This document shows positions 34,601-43,100 of a stretch of DNA of 57,791 nucleotides, one piece after another (within the stretch, counting starts at the first letter, position 1; each line of letters opens with the position of its first letter). The notes beneath the pieces are model-generated. The model was not told where the DNA came from, did not search any database, and saw nothing but the letters and a program-made list of their open reading frames with translations. The position numbers and the translations under genes are program-made. The stretch comes from Anaerolineae bacterium (GTDB taxonomy: Bacteria; Chloroflexota; Anaerolineae; JAAYZQ01), in the NCBI GenBank assembly GCA_016929795.1, contig JAFGIA010000277.1, positions 1 to 57,791 on the forward strand, in the 5' to 3' direction.

Positions 34601-34859
34601 GGTTGGGCACCGCCGGCGCCGCACACCAGAAGGTGAGTGGCTGGCCGGTTTCAAAAACACGTTGGGCTGGGCACTGTGCCATCGGGCACGAATCGCCAGC
34701 CTGCACCGCGCCCGGGCAGAGGCGGCCGATAATCGGTGTGTCTGGCTGGCCAAAGCACCGTACCCAGGCTGGATTGGCATATGTGATCCGTAGATCACGA
34801 TCGACGACGACGACTTTTTCGGCAAGGCTGTCGAATAGGTGTTGGAACCGATCTACCAT
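28695..34859 (-). CDS. Giant multi-GAF sensor histidine kinase
   Basis: 2054 residues, no membrane helices, so cytoplasmic. A PAS-like domain (about 1-115) is followed by ten consecutive GAF domains of about 165-180 residues, each ending in a version of (I/V)ENARLY/F, joined by short coiled helices. The C-terminus has a HisKA domain with the phosphoacceptor in ISHELRTP (about residue 1830) and an HATPase with NLLQNAIKFSNP, DTGIGIP and GGTGLGLAIVKQI boxes. No receiver domain is fused. Its ATG lies six bases past the small membrane protein's stop, in a cluster with a KaiC-like ATPase and a winged-helix protein. Several GAFs have differing central motifs, so different ligands are likely. Confidence 0.95.
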   Translation of the reverse strand: MVDRFQHLFDSLAEKVVVVDRDLRITYANPAWVRCFGQPDTPIIGRLCPGAVQAGDSCPMAQCPAQRVFETGQPLTFWCAAPAVPNHLVSASPMLDDAGQVVEVVQVHHPPLPTIAPEHTYRDTATALRQTELTTTSGQGLGAVLDTLLDQLGRVLSYDSASIFIPGPRSGSEPPSTWHILAGSGFPASVDLSTITLGADDKKLAWLLENRAPLIIDDVHNDPKWSSFAGLEYIRSWLGAPLISQGRVIGILNLDRAIPGFYTKAHADQVMTFANQAAIVVENARLLEAERTRSGQLRLLRDLSQRILSILDPSALLEYATAAIQQEFGYYHVDVFLIDTTGEFVTFQASSHPANAARWRKDGLQFQVGSECITGHVAATGRPYVSGNVKEDPLYLQDTLLTETLSEMAVPIKVGQRVVGVIDVNSDRLDAFDEQDLYIAQSLADLLALGLENARLYAAANRRVTELEVVRGASLSLTSSLDLQEVLEAILEASLSLIPDAQNAHVFLYQPATAGEENQLTFGAARWADGKTGTPWATPREGGLTQTVARSGQTIVVPDMRTHPLFQNAPQEWQGAIIGLPLRIGQRVVGVMSIAYHHPYTVPDTELHAIELLADQAAIAVENARLFASEHQARIRLESIQTIAIALGTELNLDILRDKIVVEAAHAFQAEAVSLMQWDDTEETLSIRAGYGLSPAYVEQQRIQRDRAEQIIAAFDGLEPIYIDSLPERPIGEVDLIRQENLYSILIVPLFLPNRFVGALNIYSKGYRRTFGSAEMDLAKAFAAHAAVAIENAQLFAAEARRRREAETLQAATQALSKTLGLQQIFEVILNQLREVVPYDSATVQRLVGQRLQIIGGHGFPNLDDLLNLSFDITTTDNPNCLVIEHRAPLILEDAPALYSNFGQEPHAQAQVRSWLGVPLLFGDRLIGMLALDKREPGFYTEEHARLALAFAAQAAIAIENARLYQESQQRLREMALLFDANAALSTSLDMDKVAVITAQHITTALEAQGCAISLWYPDQDELITLLDYSSKPLEWQGEKPGTVYRIEHYPASQHVLTRREPLAVQADDPIADPEECRWMVQQGVASVLMVPMVVRDKVVGLLELMETEHPRDFTATEISLCQTLANQAAAALDNARLFRETETRAREMAALASVSQALMTLELDDVLDNIAHNALRAVHAEIASVYLLDEERQILVPRSVHGMGSAELEQALFQLGEGTIGQTAASGEPLIVSDTTKSTVFTPKSTLAQKIKNTLTVPLIVKKEVIGTLEMCNKIGEGGFTIADRDLLGAFAAQAAAAIDNARLYQQVSHHLEAVQIVNKVAQAITSTLDFDLMVRRAVDALVGTRHFERVNILMVDEEQQELWLHPALASGTRPSGRGGMRIPLDQGITGWVATTGQLARVTNVDKDPRYLRGYPDTLAEICVPLRAGVRTIGVLDVQSTHVDAFAEDDERLLSTVAGQLSTAIENARLFIETRQRVRELTALMQVSQALNEAQGLDTILDIVLGEAFILIGSGEGSVILIDPPGSNRLRIVAARGLDQEVVAAFNNRPVYTHEGTYRRTLQTGQIVEVTDTSRDDDFLTDVGSRAASITNIPLVTDKGPIGLIAVDGLPGDETTRRLLTTLAGMAAVAIDKERLHQETAHRLSEVSTLYTLATQITTSLAMTAVLDSIVAILRMTLDCRSCSIFLIDPTGEYLQSEAASGPAAAWRGIARLKVGEGISGRVVSERRSIYVPNTAIEPDFIFFDPQIRSLLVVPLVVRNKAIGTLSIDDTKPHAFDEELRLLTIAAAQAAVAIENAQLYESLQKSYGDLEQAYEELRELDKMKSELIQNISHELRTPLTFIKGYVELLLDGEMGQISDDQQMALDIVSNKADALSKLVDDIISMQQAGREQLQLEPLSMDEMAATAVRSARVTAQELGILLTKEEGGEEPSPPEAAPLVLADRRRLGQVFDNLLQNAIKFSNPGGSIVVRVHYEGESVRVEVADTGIGIPKDQLARIFERFYQVDGTTTRRVGGTGLGLAIVKQIVENHGGQVGVESELNKGSVFYFTLPVI

Positions 34860-34865
34860 GCACCA

Positions 34866-35201
34866 TCATTCTTTCAGAAGCCAACTCCAATAGAGCCAGG
34901 TGACGACAAGCCCGATGGTCAACCCGGCGGCCAGCGGCAGATGATACAGAAATAGATAAAGCAGGGGGGAATTGAGCGCAGGGGCGATATCACTTTCCGG
35001 TGCCCAAAAGATGCTGGCCCGTAAAAAACGGATCACGAGGGCGAGTGTCAAGAGCGCACCGGCAACATAGTAGGCCTGGTAGTAGGCACGCATCTTGGTT
35101 ACGGCGCCCAACTTGCGGCCAAACTGGCCCAGGATCACCTGGGCAAAGACAAGAGAGATCAAGCCCAGGGAGCCGATGATGGCTCCGACCAGGTCGATCA
35201 C
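34866..35201 (-). CDS. Small three-helix membrane protein, unknown
   Basis: 111 residues with three hydrophobic helices (about 4-24, 45-62 and 82-106). No motif I recognise. Its start overlaps the stop of the upstream membrane gene by 4 nt and its stop lies six bases before the histidine kinase start, so the three genes are tightly coupled. It may help place the cytoplasmic kinase or ATPase at the membrane. Confidence 0.72.
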   Translation of the reverse strand: MIDLVGAIIGSLGLISLVFAQVILGQFGRKLGAVTKMRAYYQAYYVAGALLTLALVIRFLRASIFWAPESDIAPALNSPLLYLFLYHLPLAAGLTIGLVVTWLYWSWLLKE

Positions 35202-35515
35202 CGGCGCCCTCCCATCATTTTCCGGTGGAGGGAATAGATGAGATAGATCAGCACCAATCCGCCCAGCAGCATCAAGAGATCAGGGCCCCAGGCACCGACG
35301 AAATCGAGCAGTGGGTCGCCTGTATAGTCGTTGGCGAAAAACGCATCCCACACACCCGCGGCGAAAAAGAACGCGAGTGGGACGAGGAACAACTGGTAGT
35401 GGCTTCTCTGGCCGTAGCGCGTTTGGTAATAGCGGCCGATGAGAAAGAGAGCAAGGATCAGGATCGCCGCCAGAGTCCAGCAGTAGAGCACGAGGATGGA
35501 ACCTACAATATTCAA
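35198..35515 (-). CDS. Small membrane protein, unknown
   Basis: 105 residues with three hydrophobic segments (about 4-26, 42-60 and 75-95) and a basic tail (SLHRKMMGGRR). The loop FFANDYTGDPLLDFVG between helices 2 and 3 is acidic and aromatic. It lies between the KaiC-like gene (88 bp upstream) and the second membrane gene (4-nt overlap). I find no family. Confidence 0.7.
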   Translation of the reverse strand: MNIVGSILVLYCWTLAAILILALFLIGRYYQTRYGQRSHYQLFLVPLAFFFAAGVWDAFFANDYTGDPLLDFVGAWGPDLLMLLGGLVLIYLIYSLHRKMMGGRR

Positions 35516-35603
35516 AACGTCGCCCCCACATCCCTGACTCTAGCGCTGGTCACTCGCTTGCATCCTCACTGCGCGCCGGCTTGCGTCCCAGCCACGGATT
35601 GGA

Positions 35604-36407
35604 TTAGCCGCCCTGGCCTTCGCGCCGGCCTCGACGTTCACTGTTGCGTGGCCCAAAGGCTTGGTCAAAGGCTTCCGCCATTCGCCGTGGACTGCCACTC
35701 ATGATCCCTTCCTGGCCTTCGAAGCGGGACATGATCTCGATCCCCTTGCTCGTGATTTCGAACTGGCGGATGTCTTTGGCATGATCGCTTCCACGCAGCT
35801 TCAAGACGAGCAAGGCCTTACGGATCGCACTCTCGATCTCGACATAGCGCAGCATAATATAGCTGTCGACCACGTACGAGATGGCGTTTTCGGCTTCATC
35901 CTCGCCCAGGAGAACAGGGCTCTCGCGGGTAAGTACACTGGTCAGCCCCTCGCGTTTGAGGGCGTTGATGAATCCATAGACGACCGATCTCAGCTCGATC
36001 GGGTCGTCGGCGAGCTGATCAAAGTGAGACACACTGTCGATGAGAATACGGCGTGCCCCCATCTCGCGCGCCAGCGTCTCGATCGTCCCCCCTACGCTTT
36101 CGAGATCCGAGCGGCTGACTTCGGGACTGGTCATGATCACACGCAGCTTGCCATCGCGCTCAAGCTGGCGAAAGTCCCAGCCAAACGCTTCTGCATCGCG
36201 ATAGTATTGCTGCGGAAACTCTTCAAATGTGACAATCAGGCCGGGCTCGTTGTAGTTGTGGATGCCGTTGTAGATAAACTGCATGCCGAGAGTGCTTTTG
36301 CCGGTTCCCGGTGGCCCTTCGACCAGGTTGGCCGTTTGGGGCAGAAAGCCGCCATGCAGCATCTCATCGAGACCCTTGATATCAGTCTTGACGCGGTCGT
36401 TGCCCAT
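35604..36407 (-). CDS. KaiC-like RecA-superfamily ATPase, single domain
   Basis: 267 residues. It has the KaiC N-terminal phrase (IKGLDEMLHGGF), Walker A GPPGTGKST (31-39), the paired catalytic glutamates in VTFEEFPQQYY, the adjoining FGWDF, and Walker B (RRILIDSVSHF). Cyanobacterial KaiC has two such domains; single-domain versions act in archaeal and bacterial signalling. GGAGGAGG precedes the ATG at 36407. The open frame continues to 36431. Its gene is preceded by a winged-helix protein gene and followed by two small membrane proteins and the GAF kinase. Confidence 0.9.
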   Translation of the reverse strand: MGNDRVKTDIKGLDEMLHGGFLPQTANLVEGPPGTGKSTLGMQFIYNGIHNYNEPGLIVTFEEFPQQYYRDAEAFGWDFRQLERDGKLRVIMTSPEVSRSDLESVGGTIETLAREMGARRILIDSVSHFDQLADDPIELRSVVYGFINALKREGLTSVLTRESPVLLGEDEAENAISYVVDSYIMLRYVEIESAIRKALLVLKLRGSDHAKDIRQFEITSKGIEIMSRFEGQEGIMSGSPRRMAEAFDQAFGPRNSERRGRREGQGG

Positions 36408-36557
36408 CTTTTCCTCCTCCCTTGGATGCACTGGCTTGTGTCACCGGTTCAGCCCTGACGACAGGTCCAGTCGATCCCGGACCCGCCCGTCCAGCCCTCG
36501 ATCCCCAACGCCAGTCTCCTACCGGGTAAGCTGCCAGACTACTGTACCTGCCGGTGT

Positions 36558-36935
36558 CTAGCGCATTCCACGCACAATGTGATAGATCACCTTGACACGG
36601 AAATGGCGGTCTTCGCAAGCGGTAATGAATCGTTCCAGCAGCTCGCGCGTACTGGCGTCGTTCGTAAGTGAGTAGATGGGGAGCCCCTCGACCGACTTGC
36701 TATCCATGATACCACTTCCGACCAACTCCTGCAGCTCTGGCTCAACAGTTGCGGCATTACGCCCGACATATTTGGCAATGTTATCTGCCGTGTCGGCGGT
36801 GTTTGGATTCTCCCGCAGAAAGCGGACCAGGTCCCATTTGATAAAGGAGTTGACCTTTGTCTTGACGAGATCGAGAAGCGGCGGGTCCATGTCGTTCATG
36901 AGCCTGGTGGTGAAATCTTCTCCACTGAAGACCAA
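36558..36935 (-). CDS. Winged-helix DNA-binding protein
   Basis: 125 residues. A winged-helix segment spans about 28-92: VRFLRENPNTADTADNIAKY as helices 1-2, VGRNAATVEPELQELVGSGI as recognition helix region, then a wing (GLPIYSLT). A helical tail ends VKVIYHIVRGMR. The fold resembles small archaeal-style and ArsR-like regulators. It is first in the cluster, with a promoter at 37049-37077. Its target is not visible; no clear palindrome lies in its leader. Confidence 0.8.
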   Translation of the reverse strand: MVFSGEDFTTRLMNDMDPPLLDLVKTKVNSFIKWDLVRFLRENPNTADTADNIAKYVGRNAATVEPELQELVGSGIMDSKSVEGLPIYSLTNDASTRELLERFITACEDRHFRVKVIYHIVRGMR

Positions 36936-37048
36936 TGTTGCACCTCCCTGTTCTTTCGGGGCCTGTACCCCCCTAGCCGGCGCATCCGCCGCCCTGTTGC
37001 GGAGGACGATGCTATAGCCGGACCAATCCTCTTGTGCTGGCGACCCTT

Positions 37049-37077
37049 ATTGTAACATCATCGCGCGAAAAGATCAA
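37049..37077 (-). promoter_or_regulatory. Promoter of the winged-helix/KaiC/GAF-kinase cluster
   Basis: On the minus strand TTGATC (37077-37072), a 17-bp spacer and TACAAT (37054-37049). Transcription would start near 37042, giving a leader of about 105 nt. It lies between the secA stop and the winged-helix gene. Confidence 0.6.
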
Positions 37078-37138
37078 GCGTGCACCCAGCCGGAAACGAA
37101 ACCCGATCCGTTGCAGGACCTGCCCCGATCACGCCGCA

Positions 37139-40100
37139 CTATTTGCCCGGCGATCCTTCCAACGGTTCTGGTGCGTGCCTGAACAGCGTTCGCACCGCCG
37201 TGCGCCGCACGTTGTGCCCCAGTTCTTCAAACAGCTCGAACGCGCGGCGTTTGTACTCGACTAATGGATCTCGCTGCCCGTACGCTTCCAGGCCAATGCC
37301 GCGCCTCAGATCCTCAATATCAGTCAGGTAGTCGATCCACAGGCGGCTGATAGTATGCAGCAGCACCCGGCGCTCGATGCGTGCCATCACGCTCCGCCCC
37401 AGGTAGGCAGACACTTGTGCCTGCTGGGCTTGGTCCATCTCGGCAAAGGGACGCCGGCCCCAGTTGCGCACCACCTGGCGCCCCATGTCGCGTAGCAGCT
37501 CGTGGTACACCTCTTGATCCAGCTCCTCTACCACCTGGTTGCGCAGCGGGCGGAGTGTGCTTTCTTCGACAGCCAGGCCGCGCTCGCGCAACAAGTCGCG
37601 TACCTGGCGCCGCTCTTCCCTGTCGAGACCCGCGAATGCCTGCTGCCGGAGCCGATCCTGATAGCGCCGGCCAAGCACCTCCAGCAGATCCTGCCGCACC
37701 TCGGGTGACAGCTCACGCAGCGGCCGGCTTGCTATCCGTTCCAGTCGCCCTTTGTCAAGGAACCATCCACGCGCCTGCAGATGTGCCACGATCGCTTCGC
37801 CGGCGCCGTCGGGCAGTGCGTCGGGGCGCAACCGCGCCCACTCTTCCATCTTGGCGTGACCGGCTGCCTCGGCCACTGCTTCCAGGTCTGCCCGCGACAG
37901 GCTGCTCAATGGCTGTGCCAGCACCTGGCGGCGCACCTCATCGCTGGCAAAATAGCCAATGGCTTCGAGTGCTTCGCGCAGTGCCTGGCGTAGCTCTTCC
38001 CCCAGATCGGCCACCGCGCGATCACGGCTGGTCGCTTCCAGGTGGGCGGCGAGATCGTCAATCACAGCCGCCTGCATCTCTCCCGGCAGGTCGTCGAGGC
38101 GGCGGTCGAGCACCTCCCCGCGCTTCTTTTCATCGACAAAGTAGCCGGTCTCGGTGAGAGAGTCGAGCACGCTCCTGCGCACCTGTTCAGGAAGTCTGGC
38201 GATCGGCGTGTGCTCGAGGGCCGTTGGCTGCCCGGCGCCGGATGGCAACGAAAACAGGTGGGCCGACATCCCCTCATAGATCGCTTGCCCCAGATCTTGG
38301 GGCAGCCGGGACACAGGCGTCTCCATCACCTGGCGCAGGCGGGCCTCGTCGACGAAATAGCCAACGGCCTGCAGCTCGTGGCGCACTACATCCTGCATCT
38401 CGGCAGGCAGGCTGCCCACCGGTTGAGCGGCCAGCATCGCGGCGAGGTGGTCCACGACCTGGCGCTCGGCCGCCGAGGCGGCTTCCGGTCCGAACTCTTC
38501 CAGGCGTTGCAGGGCGAACAGCTCCTCCTTGAACTCATCGCCAAAGTACCCTGTATCGCGGAGGTGCCTGCGGACGAACCGCGATGCCGGCGGTGGGAGA
38601 TCGAGCGGGCGGCGGTCGCGAATCGACATCAGCCACTCGTGGCCCAGGTGGCGGGCGACGCGATCTTGCACCGGCTCGGACAGGTCGGCGAGGCGTCCAG
38701 TCTGCGTCAGGCGTAGCTCCTCGGCACGGTCGGCGAGCAGGCCGTTTGCTGTCAGGAAGGTCAACACACTCGAGCGCACCTCTTGTGGCAGCTCGCCCCA
38801 CAGAGTGCCTGCCAGATCCTGGAGTATGGCGCGCCCCATCGTTTCTTCCAGGCCCTGCAGCATCTCCGCGGGGAGCTGGGTGAGCGTTCTACGCTCATAG
38901 CGGCTCACTTTTTCAGGGTCGACAAAATAGTCGCGCTCGCTGAGGATCTGGCGCACCTGGTTGCGGATTTCGGCCGGCAGCTCTTCCATCGGCTTTTCTG
39001 CCAGGTCAGCACGCAGCCGGTCGCTTAGCTTCTGCTGAACACGGGCCGCAGCCTGTGCGTCGATTTCGGAAAGGCGCTGCCCTGGCAGCCGGGCGACCCG
39101 TTCAGGCTCGGCCAGCAGACCTTCTCCGACCAGGTGGTCGATGATTGCCCCGCGGACATTCTCTGGCAGGTCACCCACAGCACCCTCTGCGATCTGCTCG
39201 CGGGCCATTGAGGTGCCAATCCGGGCGCGTATCTTGGCGTCGAGCGCCGCCAGCGTCTGCTCTTCCAGCGCCCTGCGCTCTGCTTCGTCGTGAAAGAGGC
39301 CCTGGCGCTGTAGCGAATCGATGACCACCTGGCGAGTCTCGACGTCCAGGTTCGAGATCTTGCGCCGTCCCAAACGCTCCACTCGTGCCGTGGCCATGTG
39401 GCGCAAGGCGCCTGCCTGCACTTCTGTGGGGAGGTCTGACAGGTGGCGGTGAACCAAAAAGTCCTGCACGCGCGCCTCGTCGAGAAAGCGCCTCTGCCTC
39501 TCAAGGTACCAGATCACCGTGCCGCGGATCGGCGACGGCAGATCGTCGATTGGCAGAGCCTGGTGGGCTGCGACTTCTTGCCGGCCCAGGTAGCGGGCCA
39601 CCTCATCGCGTGTCGCCTGGTCCCACTGGCCGATGGGCTGCTGCTCCCACGCCTGGCGCGCCGCCGGGTCATCGAGGTGCCCTGTTGACTGGAGCTGGCT
39701 GACGAGATCATCGTGCAGGTCGGCCTCCAGCCGGTTCACAGGTGTGTTGAGCACAGTTTGCTCAAATATCCTACCCATCTCAGCCAACACGGTCTCAGCA
39801 CCGGGAAGCTCGCCCAGGGTGGGGTTTTCCTCTTCCAGTCGGCGCATGGCCAGTACAAAAGAGAGGTGCTGATATACCCCGGTGGGCAAGTCGATGACCG
39901 CTTGCTCGCGTTGATCGCCCAGCTCCTCGGCACCCAGGTAGCGGATCAGGCCATCGTACAGTTCGGGAGGCAGATCGTCGAGCGTGGCCTGCCCCCAGCG
40001 CTTGAGTTCCTGCCGGCCCCACACCGTCTCGCGTAGCTTGAGAGTGCGCCGCAAAGAGGCATTGAGCGCGTCGCGCACAGCAGCCACATCCATCTCCTCT

Positions 40101-43100
40101 ACGATGGCGCCGGCGAGAAAGCTGAAAGGCAGGCGTGTGGACCAGGTGATCTGGCGCTGGTGGGCCCGGCCATAGACCTGGCGCTCGGTATAGTGTGTGG
40201 CGAGTAGATGCTCCACGATCGCCGCCCACTCTGTCGACGCCAGGGGCTGGCGCCGCGCATCCGCCTCGATGTCGACGATCTGGCGCTGTGCCCACTTGTC
40301 GAACTCGTGACGGCTGGCCACATTCAGCACCTCTTCAACCGTATCGATTTCCACTTCGACCCGATCGGAGATCTGGCCTAGCACGTCGAGGACGTTGTTG
40401 ATGCGCCCGCCCTTGCGCCCCTCTACCACAGAGGCCTGCAGCCGCTCCAAATCGCGCGTGGTGGCAGGATCGTCGTCCGTTTGCTTCAAATAGCTGGCGA
40501 TCAGATCGTCGAGAAAGGCGCCCAGTGCATGGCTGACCAGGCGGTCCAGTCGGCCAACCTCCACATCGCTCACCTCTTTGACGGCATCGATGAACCCGAG
40601 CACCTGGCCTGGTGCCGAGTCGGACGGCGAGTAACGCGCGAGCTGGTCCTCGACGTCGTGGTCACGATCCTGCGTGTCGAGATCTCGTGCCTGGCGGCCC
40701 GCCTGTTTCACGGCGAGGTCGCGCACGCGGCTGACCTCTTCCGCGAGCCTGTCCGCCGGCAACCGCGAGGCGCGCAGGCGGTCAAGCCCGGCCGCCGCTT
40801 CGCCTGGCAGCCGGCCTCGCGCACGGTCGATCAGCTCACGCACCGTCTGCCGGTGAAACTCGATCTCGATTTCGCCCAGCCAATGGTCGCGTAAATCCTC
40901 GAACGTGTCGATCTCGGGGTGCGCGGCTGCATTGGGCATGGTGAGCCGGAGCGGATAGGTACGCTCCAGGTGCTGTGCCAGCCGGCGCGGATCGAGCTCC
41001 TGCCCGCGCTCTTCGAGCAGTTGCATATAGTCGTCGATCTTTTCGTCGAGCAGGGCGCGATACCGGTCCAGCCGCTCGTCGTACCCTTCTCGCACAGTGC
41101 GTGCCGTGTCGCTCACCTGTTGCTGGAGTTGATCGCTGTAGCGCGCTGCGGCGCGCCTGACCAGGCCATCTAGCTCGTGGCGTGCCTCGTCGATTGGTCC
41201 GCCCTCAAGTTGGTCGGCCAGAAAGCCGATAGTGAAGGGGGGGAAGGCCGTATAATGCTCACGGAAAGCGACCGCCCCCTGGAACGACGCCTTGGGCGAG
41301 GGGATGAACAGCGGCACTACGTCGTCCAGGCCCACAAAAAGCCGATCGCGAGTCTCTTTCGCGCCGCGCTGCTCGGCGTCCTCGCCAAAGCGCGCCATGT
41401 ATTCGTCCACCTGCGCTTCGAGCATGCGCCACATCTCGGCGCGCAGGTCGTCGGTGGTCAGGATGCGCAGCCGCTCGTCATAGATCGTTTCGCGCTGGCG
41501 GTTCAGCACGTCGTCGTATTCGAGCAGGTGCTTGCGCAGATCAAAGTTGTAGCCTTCCACCGACTGCTGAGCGCGCTCGAGCGTCTTGCTCACCAGGCTG
41601 TGCTCGATCGGAAAGTCATCGCCGATCGTCTCCATCAGGCGCGAGAGCATCTCTTTGCGCCCGAACCTGCGCATCAGGTCATCCTCGAGTGACAGGTAGA
41701 ATCGGGAAGAGCCCGGCTCCCCCTGGCGGCCCGCACGGCCTCGAAGCTGGTTGTCGATGCGGCGTGCTTCGTGGCGCTCGGTGCCGAGGACGTGCAGTCC
41801 ACCCGCGCCGAGCACCTGCTCGCGGCGCCGCGCATAGTCGGGTAGCACCTCGGCAATGGCGCTGTCCATCTGCGCCGCCGTCGCCGCGTATGGGTCGAGC
41901 CCTCGCCCCTCGAGGGCCTGCACGGCGCGGTGGATCGTCTCATCCGACAGCTCGCCGCCCAGCTTGATGTCGACGCCGCGTCCTGCCATGTTCGTGGCGA
42001 TGGTCACGGCCCCAGGCTCGCCAGCACGCGCGATGATGGCCGCCTCGCGCGTGTGCTCTTTGGCGTTCAAGATCTCGTGCTCGATGCCCTCGCGTAGGGC
42101 GTGTTCCAGGGCGCGCCGCACCCGTGGCTGATCGGGCAGGTTGAGATAGTGGGCGATCCACTCGAGGTTCTCGTCGGTGAGTGCGTTCGAATTGAGGTCC
42201 AGGTCGCGGGCCAAGTGGCGCCACGCAGCCGAGTTCATCGTTTCCAGGCTGGCGTTCATCGTCTCGCGCAGCGCCGCATGCTGTTCGCGGTCGAGCTTGG
42301 CGTCTTGCAGCGCGTAAGCAATCTGCGGCGAGAGCGCGGCCATCTGTAGCCTCTCGCCCGTCAGGCGCTTGCTGAGGCGCTCGGACATTTCGACCGAGGT
42401 CGTGCCGACGAGCACCGGCTGGCCGCGGCTGTGGCAATCGAGGATCTCGCGCGCCACGGCGCGGAGCTTGGCTTCCTCAGTGCGATATACGACGTCGGCG
42501 TGATCCTGGCGCGCTACCGGCTTGTTGGTGGGGATGGCGAGGACGTCGAGGCGATAAATTTTGTAGAACTCTTCGCCCTCTGTCACTGCCGTACCGCTCA
42601 TGCCGGCGAGCTTTTTGTACATCCGGAAATAGTTCTGAATCGTGATCGTCGCCGAGGTCACGTCACGCGGGCGGATCGGAACGCCCTCCTTGGCCTCGAT
42701 GGCCTGGTGCAGGCCCTCGCTCAGTCGCCGGCTGGGCATCAAGCGGCCCGTGTGCTGGTCGATCAGGATGATCTGCTTGCGCTGGCGAATATAGTCGCGC
42801 CCTTCCTGGAAGAGTACTTTGGCCTTGAGTGCCTGTTGCATATAGTGGACGTAGCGATAATTGGCTTCGTCGTAAATGTTCTCGATGCCTGTCTCTTGCT
42901 CGACGAGAGATAGTCCTTCTTCGGTGAGATAAACCGAGTGCTCCTTGTCGTCCATCTCGTAATGCACGCCGCGCTCGAAATTCTTGGCAATCACCGCAAA
43001 GTGGCTGTACTCCTCCACCGGCTCGTCCGACGGCCCGGAGATGATGAGCGGGGTACGTGCCTCGTCGATAAAGATGTTGTCGACCTCGTCGACGATGGCA

